Part shown: positions 41,421 to 49,637 of the stretch, piece after piece
How positions within the stretch are numbered: position 1 is the stretch's first letter
Layout: every line of letters begins with the position of its first letter
Assembly: GCA_963737705.1 (NCBI GenBank)
Contig: CAVTTP010000003.1
Coordinates: 1 to 64,000 of the forward strand
Direction: 5' to 3'
DNA: 64,000 bases
DNA from: PALSA-607 sp963737705
Lineage (GTDB): Bacteria; Actinomycetota; Actinomycetes; Acidothermales; Acidothermaceae
Program-made: the position numbers and the translations under genes
The notes under the pieces: model-generated
Databases searched by the model: none
Seen by the model: the letters and a program-made list of their open reading frames with translations, nothing else
Told to the model about the DNA's origin: nothing

Positions 41421-42838
41421 GGTTGGGTCACGTCTCCGCTTCCTGTTGGTGCTGCTGGCGCGGTCGGAACCACGGTTTCTGGTACTTGCAGGAACTCTCG
41501 ATCGACGACGACCTGACCGATGCCCACCCGCAGATCGAGGTCTATCTCCCCGGCAGTGGCCGGTGCGGTTGCTGCCAGCACCACGGTTCTATCGACGTGA
41601 TTGCCGCTCACGTCGTTGCCGTCAATCTGCACATCGCCTGCGCCTGCACGCCCGCGCGTCACAACTTTGACGTTGGCCGGCACGTCGATATGCAGGAGGC
41701 CGATGCCGACGCTTGAGGTCACCTGCACCTTCTTGCCGGCGAGATCGAGGTTGGTGAGATCGATGGATTGGCGGCCGATGCCCAAGTGGTAAGCAGTGGG
41801 AATCTCGCTCGCTGAGGCTGGCGCATAAATGCGGCCGCCAACACCGCCGCGCAACGGGACGTCGACCGTAGCGGTGAGCGCAAGTGCGATCGCGAGCACC
41901 GCGCCGAACGCGATGAGCAGCCGTGCTCGACCGATCCACGTGCCGACGACGAGTGCGAGCCCGACAGTAAGGAGCGACGCCGCGAAAATCGCTTGGGCAC
42001 TAAGGGCAATCGAGTTCGATGCGTCGAGCGCGAACAGCACCCCAACGATGACGACACCGACACTGATCGCGATCGGTCCGAGGAACGACGGCGGGCGTGG
42101 TGGTTTCGGCGGTGGCGGGACGTACGCCGGTGGCGGCGTGTACACCGGGCGCGACGGCGAGAAGCCGGCGGGTGGTCCCAACGGCGCGGTGTAATGCGGG
42201 GCGCTGTACTGCGGAGATGCGTACTGCGGAGATGCGTACTGCGGAGATGCGTACTGCGGCGGGTTGTACGGCGATGCGGTGTATTGCGGTGCCGCGTATT
42301 CCGGTGGTGCTGTCGGTTCGGTGGGTGGGGTCGACTGCGGCGGTGTCCCGTACGGCGGCTGTGGCGTGAACGGGGCGGTGGCTGGCGGCACGCCGCGCGA
42401 CCGACTGGTCAGCGCAACCACCGCGACGACGGCGACCAAGATGAGCAATACCTCGAACCGCCCCCGCCGGTGGTACGCCACTTCGGTCACGGTGATGACG
42501 CCAATGACGCCGACCACGATGGCCGCGATGATCGGCGCTGGCGAGGGACGCCCCTGGAGCAGTCGGTGCAGTTCCGAGACGTCCGTGCCGTCCTCGGGGA
42601 TCAGCAGCCAGCCGAGGGCGTAGAGCAAGAGTCCGACGCCACCGAAGACGGCCAGCGCAGCCAGCACGATTCGAAAGATGATCGGGTCGATGCCGACGTA
42701 GCGGCCGAGGCCCCCACAGACGCCCGCGATCATCCGGTCATCGCGGCTGCGACGCAGCTGGCGAACATCGAAACGCCCGGCCGGGCCACCGGAGTTGCCC
42801 GGCGGCGTGCCAGCAGGATTCGAAAAGTCTTGGCTCAT
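41417..42838 (-). CDS. PspC-domain membrane protein with toast-rack-like C-terminus
   Basis: 473 residues. PspC domain (about 28-85: RRSRDDRMIAGVCGGLGRYV, IDPIIFRIVLAALAVFGG), two more helices, a long cytosolic or periplasmic Pro/Tyr-rich region with PQYAS repeats (about 170-260), further membrane helices (about 270-340), and a beta-rich C-terminal part (about 355-450) with VTSSVGIGLLHIDVP, resembling the LiaF toast-rack domain. Such proteins sense or modulate envelope stress. ATG at 42838. It is divergent from a PspC-histidine kinase gene, with which it probably forms one system. Confidence 0.9.
   Translation of the reverse strand: MSQDFSNPAGTPPGNSGGPAGRFDVRQLRRSRDDRMIAGVCGGLGRYVGIDPIIFRIVLAALAVFGGVGLLLYALGWLLIPEDGTDVSELHRLLQGRPSPAPIIAAIVVGVIGVITVTEVAYHRRGRFEVLLILVAVVAVVALTSRSRGVPPATAPFTPQPPYGTPPQSTPPTEPTAPPEYAAPQYTASPYNPPQYASPQYASPQYASPQYSAPHYTAPLGPPAGFSPSRPVYTPPPAYVPPPPKPPRPPSFLGPIAISVGVVIVGVLFALDASNSIALSAQAIFAASLLTVGLALVVGTWIGRARLLIAFGAVLAIALALTATVDVPLRGGVGGRIYAPASASEIPTAYHLGIGRQSIDLTNLDLAGKKVQVTSSVGIGLLHIDVPANVKVVTRGRAGAGDVQIDGNDVSGNHVDRTVVLAATAPATAGEIDLDLRVGIGQVVVDREFLQVPETVVPTAPAAPTGSGDVTQP
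42207..42259 (-). repeat. 15-bp tandem repeat encoding PQYAS units
   Basis: Three perfect copies of TACTGCGGAGATGCG (as read on the plus strand, 42207-42251) plus a partial fourth, in the Pro/Tyr-rich linker of the PspC protein. The unit is 5 codons, so copy number can change without breaking the frame. Confidence 0.9.
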
Positions 42839-42952
42839 ACCGAGGATCCTGGCGGCTCGCTCTCGCGCAGCCCATCGGGAACTACCCTGACTCGACCCTG
42901 AGTTTGTGCTGGTGGCCGCGCCGGATCGCTCGCGACGTGTGACGATCGTGGG

Positions 42953-44140
42953 GTGCCACCGAAACTGACCCGCGCCAGCCACGGCCAGCTGATCGCGGGC
43001 GTCGCCCGCGGTCTCGCCGACCATCTGCGCGTCAACGTGCTCGTGGTCCGGATCGCGTTCATCGTTTTGACGTTTGCTGCGGGCGCTGGCCTGGTCATGT
43101 ACGCCGCGTTCTGGGTCTTCGTCCCGGTGGCGCCGGCCACGAGCGGGCAGCGACCGAACCGGGCGAGCCGGCTCGATGGGCGTGGCCAATACCTGGCGAT
43201 CGGTGCGCTCACGATCGGGGGTGTCCTCGCCGTCCAATCGCTTGGTCTTGGTCTGCCCGCCGAGCTGCTGTGGCCACTCGCCCTGACCGGATTCGGTGCC
43301 GCCGTCTTGTGGTGGCAGGCGGACGAGGCGCAGCGCACAAAGTGGCGGAAGGCGGCCGTCGGTGGTGCGCGCCCGCCCGCCGTTGCAAGTGCGATCGGCG
43401 GCGCGTGTCTCGTCATCGCGGGTGCCGCGACGTTCCTCGCGTACCACGGACAGCTGAACGAGATCCGCAACGGATTGCTCGCGGCTGTCGTCATGGTCGC
43501 GGGCATTGCTGTCATCACCGGCCCTTGGTGGCTCGGCACGATGCGCGAACTGTCAGCCGAGCGGCGGGCTCGTATCCGCGAGCAGGAACGTGCCGAACTC
43601 GCTGCGCATCTGCACGACTCGGTGCTGCACACGCTCGCGCTGATCCAGCGCCACGTCGATGATCCGCGCGAGGTGCAGCGGCTGGTTCGCGGACAGGAAC
43701 GCGAGTTGCGGACCTGGCTGTATCGGCGTCCGCCTGACCAGCAACTCGACTTCGGCCAGGCACTCGAGGCCGTCGTCGCAGAAGTTGAGGATGACCACGG
43801 CGTCCCGATCGAACTTGTTGTCGTCGGTGAGCGCCGCATTGACGATGCGTTGTCGGCGACGCTGCAGGCCGCGCGCGAGGCCATGATCAACGCGGCGAAA
43901 CACGCAGGGACGGCGACCATCTCGGTCTATGCCGAGATCGAACCCGCAAAGGTGACAGTGTTCGTGCGCGATCGCGGACGCGGCTTCGATCCTGAGGCGG
44001 TGCCGTCGGATCGGCTCGGGGTCAAAGAGTCAATCGTCGGACGCATGGAACGGCACGGCGGCCTCGCGGTCGTGCGTACCGCGCCTGGTGTCGGCACAGA
44101 GGTTCGGCTCGAGATGTCGTCTGCGATGGCGCGCGCATGA
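42953..44140 (+). CDS. PspC-domain sensor histidine kinase
   Basis: 395 residues. N-terminal PspC domain (about 5-60: GQLIAGVARGLADHLRVNVL), further membrane helices to about residue 195, then the HisKA_3 dimerisation helix with LAAHLHDSVLHTLALIQRH (phospho-acceptor probably His221) and an ATP-binding domain with AAREAMINAAKHAG and RDRGRGFDP. Same class as LiaS/DesK kinases. GTG start. The stop overlaps the response regulator start by 4 bp. With the divergent PspC/toast-rack protein it looks like a LiaFSR-type envelope-stress module. Confidence 0.93.
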   Translation: MPPKLTRASHGQLIAGVARGLADHLRVNVLVVRIAFIVLTFAAGAGLVMYAAFWVFVPVAPATSGQRPNRASRLDGRGQYLAIGALTIGGVLAVQSLGLGLPAELLWPLALTGFGAAVLWWQADEAQRTKWRKAAVGGARPPAVASAIGGACLVIAGAATFLAYHGQLNEIRNGLLAAVVMVAGIAVITGPWWLGTMRELSAERRARIREQERAELAAHLHDSVLHTLALIQRHVDDPREVQRLVRGQERELRTWLYRRPPDQQLDFGQALEAVVAEVEDDHGVPIELVVVGERRIDDALSATLQAAREAMINAAKHAGTATISVYAEIEPAKVTVFVRDRGRGFDPEAVPSDRLGVKESIVGRMERHGGLAVVRTAPGVGTEVRLEMSSAMARA

Positions 44141-44790
44141 CCGCCCATCCGATCGTGCGGATTCGCGTCGTCATCGTCGACGATCACCGGCTGTTCCGGG
44201 CCGGCGTGCGTGCGGAACTAGGCAACGGCATCGAGGTCGTCGGTGAGGCCGAAGATGTCGCGAGCGCGGTGGCGAGCATCGCCGCGACCGCACCCGACGT
44301 CGTCCTGCTCGATGTGCACTTGCCCGGCGGTGGCGGTGTCGAGGTCTTGCGACAGGTGTTGCCCGCGCTGCCAGACGTTCGTTTTCTCGCCGTGTCGGTA
44401 TCGGATGCGGCGGACGACGTGATCGGCACGATTCGAGCCGGCGCGCGCGGCTATGTCACCAAGACGATTTCTGGCGACGACCTTGCCGACGCGGTGACCA
44501 GGGTTGCGGCCGGCGATGCCGTGTTCTCGCCGCGACTTGCCGGGTTCGTCCTCGACGCGTTCGCCGCGACCGATGCGCCGGCGATCGATCCCGAACTCGA
44601 CGCCCTCACGAACCGCGAGCGCGAGGTGTTGCGGCTGATCGCGCGCGGCTATGCGTATAAGGAGATCGCGAAGGAACTCTTCATCTCCGTGAAGACGGTC
44701 GAGACGCACGTGTCGAGCGTCTTGCGCAAGTTGCAGCTGTCGAACCGGCACGAGCTCACGCGGTGGGCGACCGACCGTCGTTTGGTTTGA
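44137..44790 (+). CDS. NarL/LuxR-family response regulator
   Basis: 217 residues. Receiver domain with VVIVDDHRLFRAGVRAEL, phospho-acceptor Asp59 (VVLLDVHLPGGGG), Ser in VSVSD and Lys in YVTKT; LuxR helix-turn-helix with TNREREVLRLIARGYAYKEI and a following SVKTVETHVSSVLRKL. Overlaps the kinase gene by 4 bp, so kinase and regulator are made together. Likely target genes are the two PspC genes and their neighbours, but no binding site is obvious. Confidence 0.96.
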   Translation: MTAHPIVRIRVVIVDDHRLFRAGVRAELGNGIEVVGEAEDVASAVASIAATAPDVVLLDVHLPGGGGVEVLRQVLPALPDVRFLAVSVSDAADDVIGTIRAGARGYVTKTISGDDLADAVTRVAAGDAVFSPRLAGFVLDAFAATDAPAIDPELDALTNREREVLRLIARGYAYKEIAKELFISVKTVETHVSSVLRKLQLSNRHELTRWATDRRLV

Positions 44791-44794
44791 GCCG

Positions 44795-45247
44795 ATGGGC
44801 TATCCGGTCGCTGACGTTGCGGCGTTCTTGAGCGGCACCTGGGTCATCGACCGAGACATCGTCGACTCGTTGAGCCCCGCCGCGGGGACCTTTCGTGGCA
44901 CCGCCGACTTTGGCCCTGATGGCGATTCGTTGAGCTGGGTCGAGGCGGGGGAGTTGCAGTGGGTCGCAGGCATGCATCGGACCCCAGTAATGCAGAAGGC
45001 CGGACGGCGCCTGCTCGTCGCCGTCCGACCGTCTGTGCCTTGCGTTCTTGACGTCGCGTTCGACGACGGCAGGTTCTTTCACAGCGCCGATCTTTCGTCG
45101 GGCGCCGACGCCTTCGTGCACGGCTGCGCGCCCGACATCTACCGCGGAACCTGGAGCGTCATCTCACCGAACCGATTTCACCTGACGTGGGACGTCGAGG
45201 GGCCGGCGAAGCAGATGACGATCAGGTCGGTCTACAGCAGGGCCTAG
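44795..45247 (+). CDS. DUF6314 family protein
   Basis: 150 residues, beta-rich, with FLSGTWVIDRDIVDSLSP, FRGTADFGPDGDSLSWVEAG and a C-terminal TWDVEGPAKQMTIRSVY. This resembles the lipocalin-like DUF6314 family of actinobacteria. Function unknown; it starts 5 nt after the response regulator stop and is probably in the same transcript. The stop codon overlaps that of the convergent DUF5666 gene (CCTAGG). Confidence 0.85.
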   Translation: MGYPVADVAAFLSGTWVIDRDIVDSLSPAAGTFRGTADFGPDGDSLSWVEAGELQWVAGMHRTPVMQKAGRRLLVAVRPSVPCVLDVAFDDGRFFHSADLSSGADAFVHGCAPDIYRGTWSVISPNRFHLTWDVEGPAKQMTIRSVYSRA

Positions 45248-46203
45248 GTGTTCGTGCCCGTCGTCGCCGGGCTCGCCGATGCGGCCGGCGCCTTCGGTGC
45301 GGTGCCCGTGCGGCCACCGAAGCCCGGGCCGCCGAAGCCGCCGCCGGGGCCGCCGCCGGGGTGGCCGGCGAACGTCGGCAACTTGCCGTCGAAGAGGTTC
45401 GCGATGACCGTGCCCCCCTTGGTCGTGACGGTGAAGAAGACGGTGTCACCAACCTTGACGTCGGCGAGCGTCGGCTTCGCGGTGCCGGCCTTCAAGATGT
45501 GGCTGGTGCTCGGCACGCTGTAGGTGGTCGTCGCGGTCGTCGTCTTGATGCTGACCGTGCCGGTGCCGACAGCCGTGACAGTGCCGGTTTCAGGCGCTAC
45601 GCCGACCAAGCCGCCGAGGCCGCCAGGACCGCCTGGTCCGCGACCGCGAGGGCCACCGAACCCGCCTGCACCCAGGCCCACGCCGTCGCGCAGGTCTGCG
45701 AGCACTGTGCCGCCGCTCGTGGTGACGCTGAACGAAACCGTGTCGCCCACCTTGACACCCGTGAGGGCGCCCGGACCGTTCTCGTTGATCGAGATATGGG
45801 TTGTGCTGGTGACGCTGTACGTCTTCGTCGTCGACGGTGTCGAGCTGGTCGCCGTTGTCGCGATCGTGACGCTGTCAGTGCCGACGGCGGTGACCTTGCC
45901 GCTCAACGGCGCGACGAACGCCGGACGAGCATTCTTCGCGCCCGGTGCCTTCGGGGCGGTAGTTGAGGGTGCGGGAGCCGAACTCGAAACGGCAGCCGTA
46001 ACAGCTGACGGGGTATTCGAGGATGCGTTGTTCGAGGACGCCGATGCGCCGAGCGTGCTGGCCAAAATACCGCCGACAACCGCTCCGCCGGTGATCAACG
46101 CAATGGCGGTGGTGGTGCCGCGTCGAGCCTTCGGTGCGCCTACGACCAGCTCGTCAGCTGCTGGCTCGCCGGCGCCACGCGTCGGACCGAAAGGTGAACT
46201 CAT
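45244..46203 (-). CDS. Membrane-anchored DUF5666-like protein
   Basis: 319 residues: cytosolic N-terminus, one membrane helix (about 30-55, TTTAIALITGGAVVGGILAS), Ser/Ala-rich linker, then two copies of a small beta domain of the DUF5666 kind: GKVTAVGTDSVTI...VKVGDTVSFSVT and GTVTAVGTGTVSI...VKVGDTVFFTVT, separated by a Gly/Arg/Pro-rich stretch. The C-terminal tail is Gly/Pro/Ala-rich. Probably extracellular and structural or binding in role. ATG with GGGAG 8 nt upstream. A GCGTGAAAC / GTTTCACGC inverted repeat (46275-46283 / 46341-46349) lies in the space upstream. Confidence 0.85.
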   Translation of the reverse strand: MSSPFGPTRGAGEPAADELVVGAPKARRGTTTAIALITGGAVVGGILASTLGASASSNNASSNTPSAVTAAVSSSAPAPSTTAPKAPGAKNARPAFVAPLSGKVTAVGTDSVTIATTATSSTPSTTKTYSVTSTTHISINENGPGALTGVKVGDTVSFSVTTSGGTVLADLRDGVGLGAGGFGGPRGRGPGGPGGLGGLVGVAPETGTVTAVGTGTVSIKTTTATTTYSVPSTSHILKAGTAKPTLADVKVGDTVFFTVTTKGGTVIANLFDGKLPTFAGHPGGGPGGGFGGPGFGGRTGTAPKAPAASASPATTGTNT

Positions 46204-46359
46204 ATGCGCGGATCTCCCTCATCTGGACTGCAGTCTCGGACTGCCCCCGGGCCGCCCTGTACCAAAGAGCATCGGCGTGAAACCTGGGAAATAGCTGACA
46301 GCGAGCACCCAAGCTGCTCGGAGGGAGCGTGTTTTCGCCCGTTTCACGCTGACGCGTCG

Positions 46360-47106
46360 TCAGGGAGTCGACATCACCAAGAAAGATTCAGCCTTTCGGC
46401 CTACGGGCAGTCCGGCGGCTTCGGCGTTCATTGACAGCCACTTACCGACGAATTCTTCGAGATTGTCCATGTGTGCGGTCTGGCTCTCGTGGGCCTTGAG
46501 AGCAGCGATCTTGCGATCGAAGTTGTCGGTCACATCGACGTAGTGCAGGTCGTGGCCCTCGACCCCGCCCATGACCCAGATCTCCTTGACCACCCAGGCG
46601 TCGAGGCCCTCTTTCAGCCTGAGTTCGGGATAGGAGAACGGGTTGCGCGCGTCGGGGTAGATCGCGTCGAGCGCTGCGTCACCCGCGGCGCGGTGGTCTG
46701 GGTGGCTGCGCCCGACCCTGGTGTAATCGCGCTCCGGGCTCGGGACGAGGGCGCGCTGCGGTTGCACCTGGCGGATCACCCGGCTGATGTCACGTCGCAA
46801 ATCGAGGCTCGCGACCAGCGCGCCGTCGGGGTAGCCAAGAAAGCGAACATCGTGGACGCCGACCCGCTTGGCCGCCTCGATCTGCTCAGCTCGGCGAATC
46901 GGCGCGATCTGATCGCGCGGAAACTCAAGGTCGTAGCCACCGTTGTCGCCGTCGGTGCAGATGCAGTAGACGACCTCTATGCCCGCGTCGGTGAACGTCG
47001 CGATCGTGCCCGCGGATCCGAAATCAACGTCGTCGGGGTGGGCAGCGATGACCAGGACGCGTTCGATCTCGGCGTCGGGTATGGGTTCGATGGGCACGGA
47101 CGCCAT
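46360..47106 (-). CDS. PIG-L family deacetylase
   Basis: 248 residues. Zinc-dependent N-acetylglucosaminyl deacetylase fold (LmbE/MshB/Bca relatives): metal motif AHPDDVDFG, second motif HPDHRAAG, and CTDGDNGGYD. Such enzymes act in mycothiol or bacillithiol routes or on sugar conjugates; it is not obviously MshB, because the length and C-terminal half differ. The ATG at 47106 is preferred; the frame is open to 47280 but overlaps the pcrA start. Divergent from pcrA, 40 bp apart. Confidence 0.92.
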   Translation of the reverse strand: MASVPIEPIPDAEIERVLVIAAHPDDVDFGSAGTIATFTDAGIEVVYCICTDGDNGGYDLEFPRDQIAPIRRAEQIEAAKRVGVHDVRFLGYPDGALVASLDLRRDISRVIRQVQPQRALVPSPERDYTRVGRSHPDHRAAGDAALDAIYPDARNPFSYPELRLKEGLDAWVVKEIWVMGGVEGHDLHYVDVTDNFDRKIAALKAHESQTAHMDNLEEFVGKWLSMNAEAAGLPVGRKAESFLVMSTP

Positions 47107-47132
47107 CTTAGGCGAGTGTCTCGAGTGCTCCG

Positions 47133-47138
47133 TAGACT
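47133..47138 (+). promoter_or_regulatory. -10-like TAGACT before pcrA
   Basis: TAGACT ends 8 nt before the ATG at 47147; no good ribosome-binding site. The same hexamer with 7-nt spacing precedes DUF3017. A nearly leaderless transcript is implied. Confidence 0.45.
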
Positions 47139-47146
47139 CAAGGTCG

Positions 47147-49441
47147 ATGTCAGCGCAGACCGAAGAGCTCCTTGCCGATCTCAACCCCCAGCAGCGCGCG
47201 GCCGTCGTGCACGAGGGGGGTCCGCTGCTCATCGTCGCCGGTGCCGGCTCCGGCAAGACGCGGGTGCTGACCCGTCGCATCGCTTACTTGCTCGCCCAGC
47301 GGCACGTCGCGCCGACCGAGATCCTGGCGATCACCTTCACCAACAAGGCTGCCGGTGAGATGAAAGAACGCGTGGCCGCGATGGTCGGCAATCGCGCGAA
47401 GGTCATGTGGGTGATGACGTTCCACTCCGCCTGCGTCCGGATCCTGCGCGAGAACGCCAAGCGGCTCGGTTTCACCACGACGTTTTCGATCTACGACTCC
47501 GCCGACTCCCACCGGTTGATGACCTTGGTGTGCCGCGAGCTCGATCTCGATCCGAAGCGGTATCCGCCGCGCGCCTTCAATGCGCAGGTCTCCAACCTGA
47601 AGAACGAGCTGATCGACCCCGAGGACTACGAGCGCAAGGCGAACAACAGCCACGAGAAGACTCTTGCCGAGGCTTACACGGCCTACCAGCGCCGCCTGCG
47701 TGAAGCGAACGCGTTCGACTTCGATGACCTCATCATGGTCACGGTCAACCTCTTTCAAGCCTTCCCCGACGTCGCCGAGCACTACCGCCGTCGATTCCGG
47801 CACGTGCTGGTCGACGAGTACCAAGACACCAACCACGCGCAGTACACCCTGGTCCGCGAGCTCGTCGGCGGCGCGGTTTCGCAGCAAGAGAAACGCACCG
47901 TTGACGGTGATCTCGTGCGAGCCGGCTCCGACGTCGCGCCGGCTGAACTCGTCGTGGTCGGTGACGCCGACCAGTCGATCTATGCGTTTCGAGGCGCGAC
48001 GATCCGCAACATCTTGGAGTTCGAGCGCGACTACCCGAACGCGACCGTGGTGTTGCTCGAGCAGAACTACCGATCGACACAGACGATCCTGAGCGCGGCA
48101 AACGCGGTCATCACCCGCAACGAGGGTCGCAAGGCGAAGAACCTGTGGTCCAACGCCGGCGACGGCGAGCAGATCGGTGGCTACGTTTCCGACGACGAGC
48201 GCGGCGAAGCGACCTTCGTTGCCGAGGAGATCGACCGGCTGCACGATCTCGGCCTCGCGGCCTACAGCGACGTCGCGATCTTCTATCGCACCAACGCGCA
48301 GTCGCGAGTCTTCGAAGAAATCTTCATCAGGGTCGGGCTGCCCTACAAAGTCGTCGGCGGCGTGCGGTTCTACGAACGCCGGGAGGTGCGCGACCTGCTC
48401 GCCTACTTGCGGCTGCTGGTGAACCCCGACGACACGATCTCGCTGCGACGGATTCTGAACGTTCCGCGCCGCGGCATCGGCGACCGGGCCGAGGCATGCA
48501 TCGAGGCGCTCGCCGCGCGTGAGCGCATCACCTTCGCGCAAGCGCTGCAGCGCAGTGACGAGGCCTACGGCATCGCGACCCGCTCGCTGTCGGCGGTAAA
48601 AGACTTCGTTGCGTTGCTCGACGAGTTGCGGCTGATGGCCGAGGCGCACCCGCCATCCGAAGTGATGGACGCCGTGCTCACGAAGAGCGGCTACCTCGCC
48701 GAACTCGAGGCCAGCATCGATCCGCAGGACGAGTCGCGGGTCGAGAACTTGCGCGAGCTTGTGACTGTCGCTCGTGAGTTCGAAGAGGGGACGCCGGGAG
48801 GCACCCTCGCGGATTTTCTCGAGCAGGTCGCGTTGGTAGCTGACGCGGATCAGATCCCGACCGAGGGTGACGAGCATGGCGGCGTCGTGACCCTCATGAC
48901 GCTGCACACCGCAAAGGGTCTCGAGTTTCCGGTCGTGTTCTTGACCGGGCTTGAAGACGGCGTGTTTCCGCACATGCGCTCGTTGACCGAACCCAAGGAG
49001 CTCGAAGAAGAGCGGCGGCTCGCCTACGTCGGGATCACCCGTGCGCAGCGGCGGCTGTACCTGACCCGGTCGATGCAGCGCAGCACATGGGGAGCGCCCT
49101 CCTACAACCCGCCGTCGCGCTTTCTCGACGAGGTACCTGACTCGTTGGTCGACTGGAAACGGTCGGCACCGGCGCGGTACACGCCGACTGGTGGCGGCCG
49201 CTCGTACGCGGGAGCATCGGCCGCCGTCTTGCCTGGCGCGCCCGCTCGTTCTGGCGGTGTCGGCAACCGGCCGGTGCCGTCGTTGACACCTGGCGACCGG
49301 GTCAGCCACGACAGCTTCGGACTGGGCACTGTGGTGTCGACCTCCGGGCTCGGCGACAACGCGCAGGCCAAGGTCGACTTCGGCGCGACCATCGGCGCCA
49401 AAACGTTCGTGCTGCGCTACGCCCCGCTGGTCAAGCTGTAA
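47147..49441 (+). CDS. pcrA: ATP-dependent DNA helicase PcrA/UvrD
   Basis: Superfamily 1A helicase of 764 residues acting in DNA repair and rolling-circle replication. Q-motif LNPQQRAAV, Walker A GAGSGKT (32-38), motif II VDEYQDTN, motif III VVGDADQSIYAFRG, motif IV EQNYRST, motif V LMTLHTAKGLEFPVVFLTGLE-type sequence and motif VI EEERRLAYVGITRAQ. The C-terminal 60 residues hold the Tudor-like RNA-polymerase-binding part (LTPGDRVSHDSFGLGTVVS). ATG at 47147 gives the normal N-terminus. Matches the actinobacterial pcrA upstream of sucCD. Confidence 0.97.
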   Translation: MSAQTEELLADLNPQQRAAVVHEGGPLLIVAGAGSGKTRVLTRRIAYLLAQRHVAPTEILAITFTNKAAGEMKERVAAMVGNRAKVMWVMTFHSACVRILRENAKRLGFTTTFSIYDSADSHRLMTLVCRELDLDPKRYPPRAFNAQVSNLKNELIDPEDYERKANNSHEKTLAEAYTAYQRRLREANAFDFDDLIMVTVNLFQAFPDVAEHYRRRFRHVLVDEYQDTNHAQYTLVRELVGGAVSQQEKRTVDGDLVRAGSDVAPAELVVVGDADQSIYAFRGATIRNILEFERDYPNATVVLLEQNYRSTQTILSAANAVITRNEGRKAKNLWSNAGDGEQIGGYVSDDERGEATFVAEEIDRLHDLGLAAYSDVAIFYRTNAQSRVFEEIFIRVGLPYKVVGGVRFYERREVRDLLAYLRLLVNPDDTISLRRILNVPRRGIGDRAEACIEALAARERITFAQALQRSDEAYGIATRSLSAVKDFVALLDELRLMAEAHPPSEVMDAVLTKSGYLAELEASIDPQDESRVENLRELVTVAREFEEGTPGGTLADFLEQVALVADADQIPTEGDEHGGVVTLMTLHTAKGLEFPVVFLTGLEDGVFPHMRSLTEPKELEEERRLAYVGITRAQRRLYLTRSMQRSTWGAPSYNPPSRFLDEVPDSLVDWKRSAPARYTPTGGGRSYAGASAAVLPGAPARSGGVGNRPVPSLTPGDRVSHDSFGLGTVVSTSGLGDNAQAKVDFGATIGAKTFVLRYAPLVKL

Positions 49442-49448
49442 CGGGAAA

Positions 49449-49504
49449 GAAATCGCCCGGCCCGGGCGGCTCCCGGAGGAAGTCGCTCGAGCCGGGCTGA
49501 TTTC
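49449..49504 (+). terminator. Terminator-like long hairpin after pcrA
   Basis: GAAATC-g-CCCGGC (49449-49461) pairs with GCCGGG-ct-GATTTC (49491-49504); the inner part is GC-rich and can also fold. It begins 8 nt after the pcrA stop. There is only a short T run after it, so efficiency is uncertain. Confidence 0.55.
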
Positions 49505-49586
49505 ATCCGGCGCGCAGGATCAGTGGTTGCCGGGTGGTGCTCAATCAGTCATGCCCGATCTGTCGTGCTCGAACCAGTCATGCCTC

Positions 49587-49637
49587 GTTGAATCAGTGGC
49601 GCTGTTGAATCAGTGGCGCTGATGAATCAGTGGCGCT
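49587..49637. repeat. 17-bp tandem repeat, three copies
   Basis: GTTGAATCAGTGGCGCT at 49587, 49604 and, with one change, 49621. The third copy contains the stop codon and last codons of the minus-strand gene ending at 49627, so the first two copies look like duplications of the gene's 3' end. A degenerate AATCAGTCATG-like stretch lies just upstream. Confidence 0.85.

Noticed and set aside
42207..42259. Short tandem repeats as a possible CRISPR or minisatellite
   Set aside because: They encode PQYAS units in frame in the PspC protein; there are no spacers.
41993..42901. 302-codon plus-strand frame with Arg/Trp-rich product
   Set aside because: Antisense shadow of the PspC gene; low-complexity product without family resemblance.
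47150..49309. 719-codon open frame on the minus strand
   Set aside because: Antisense shadow of pcrA; amino-acid composition is that of a high-GC reverse frame, and all helicase motifs are on the plus strand.
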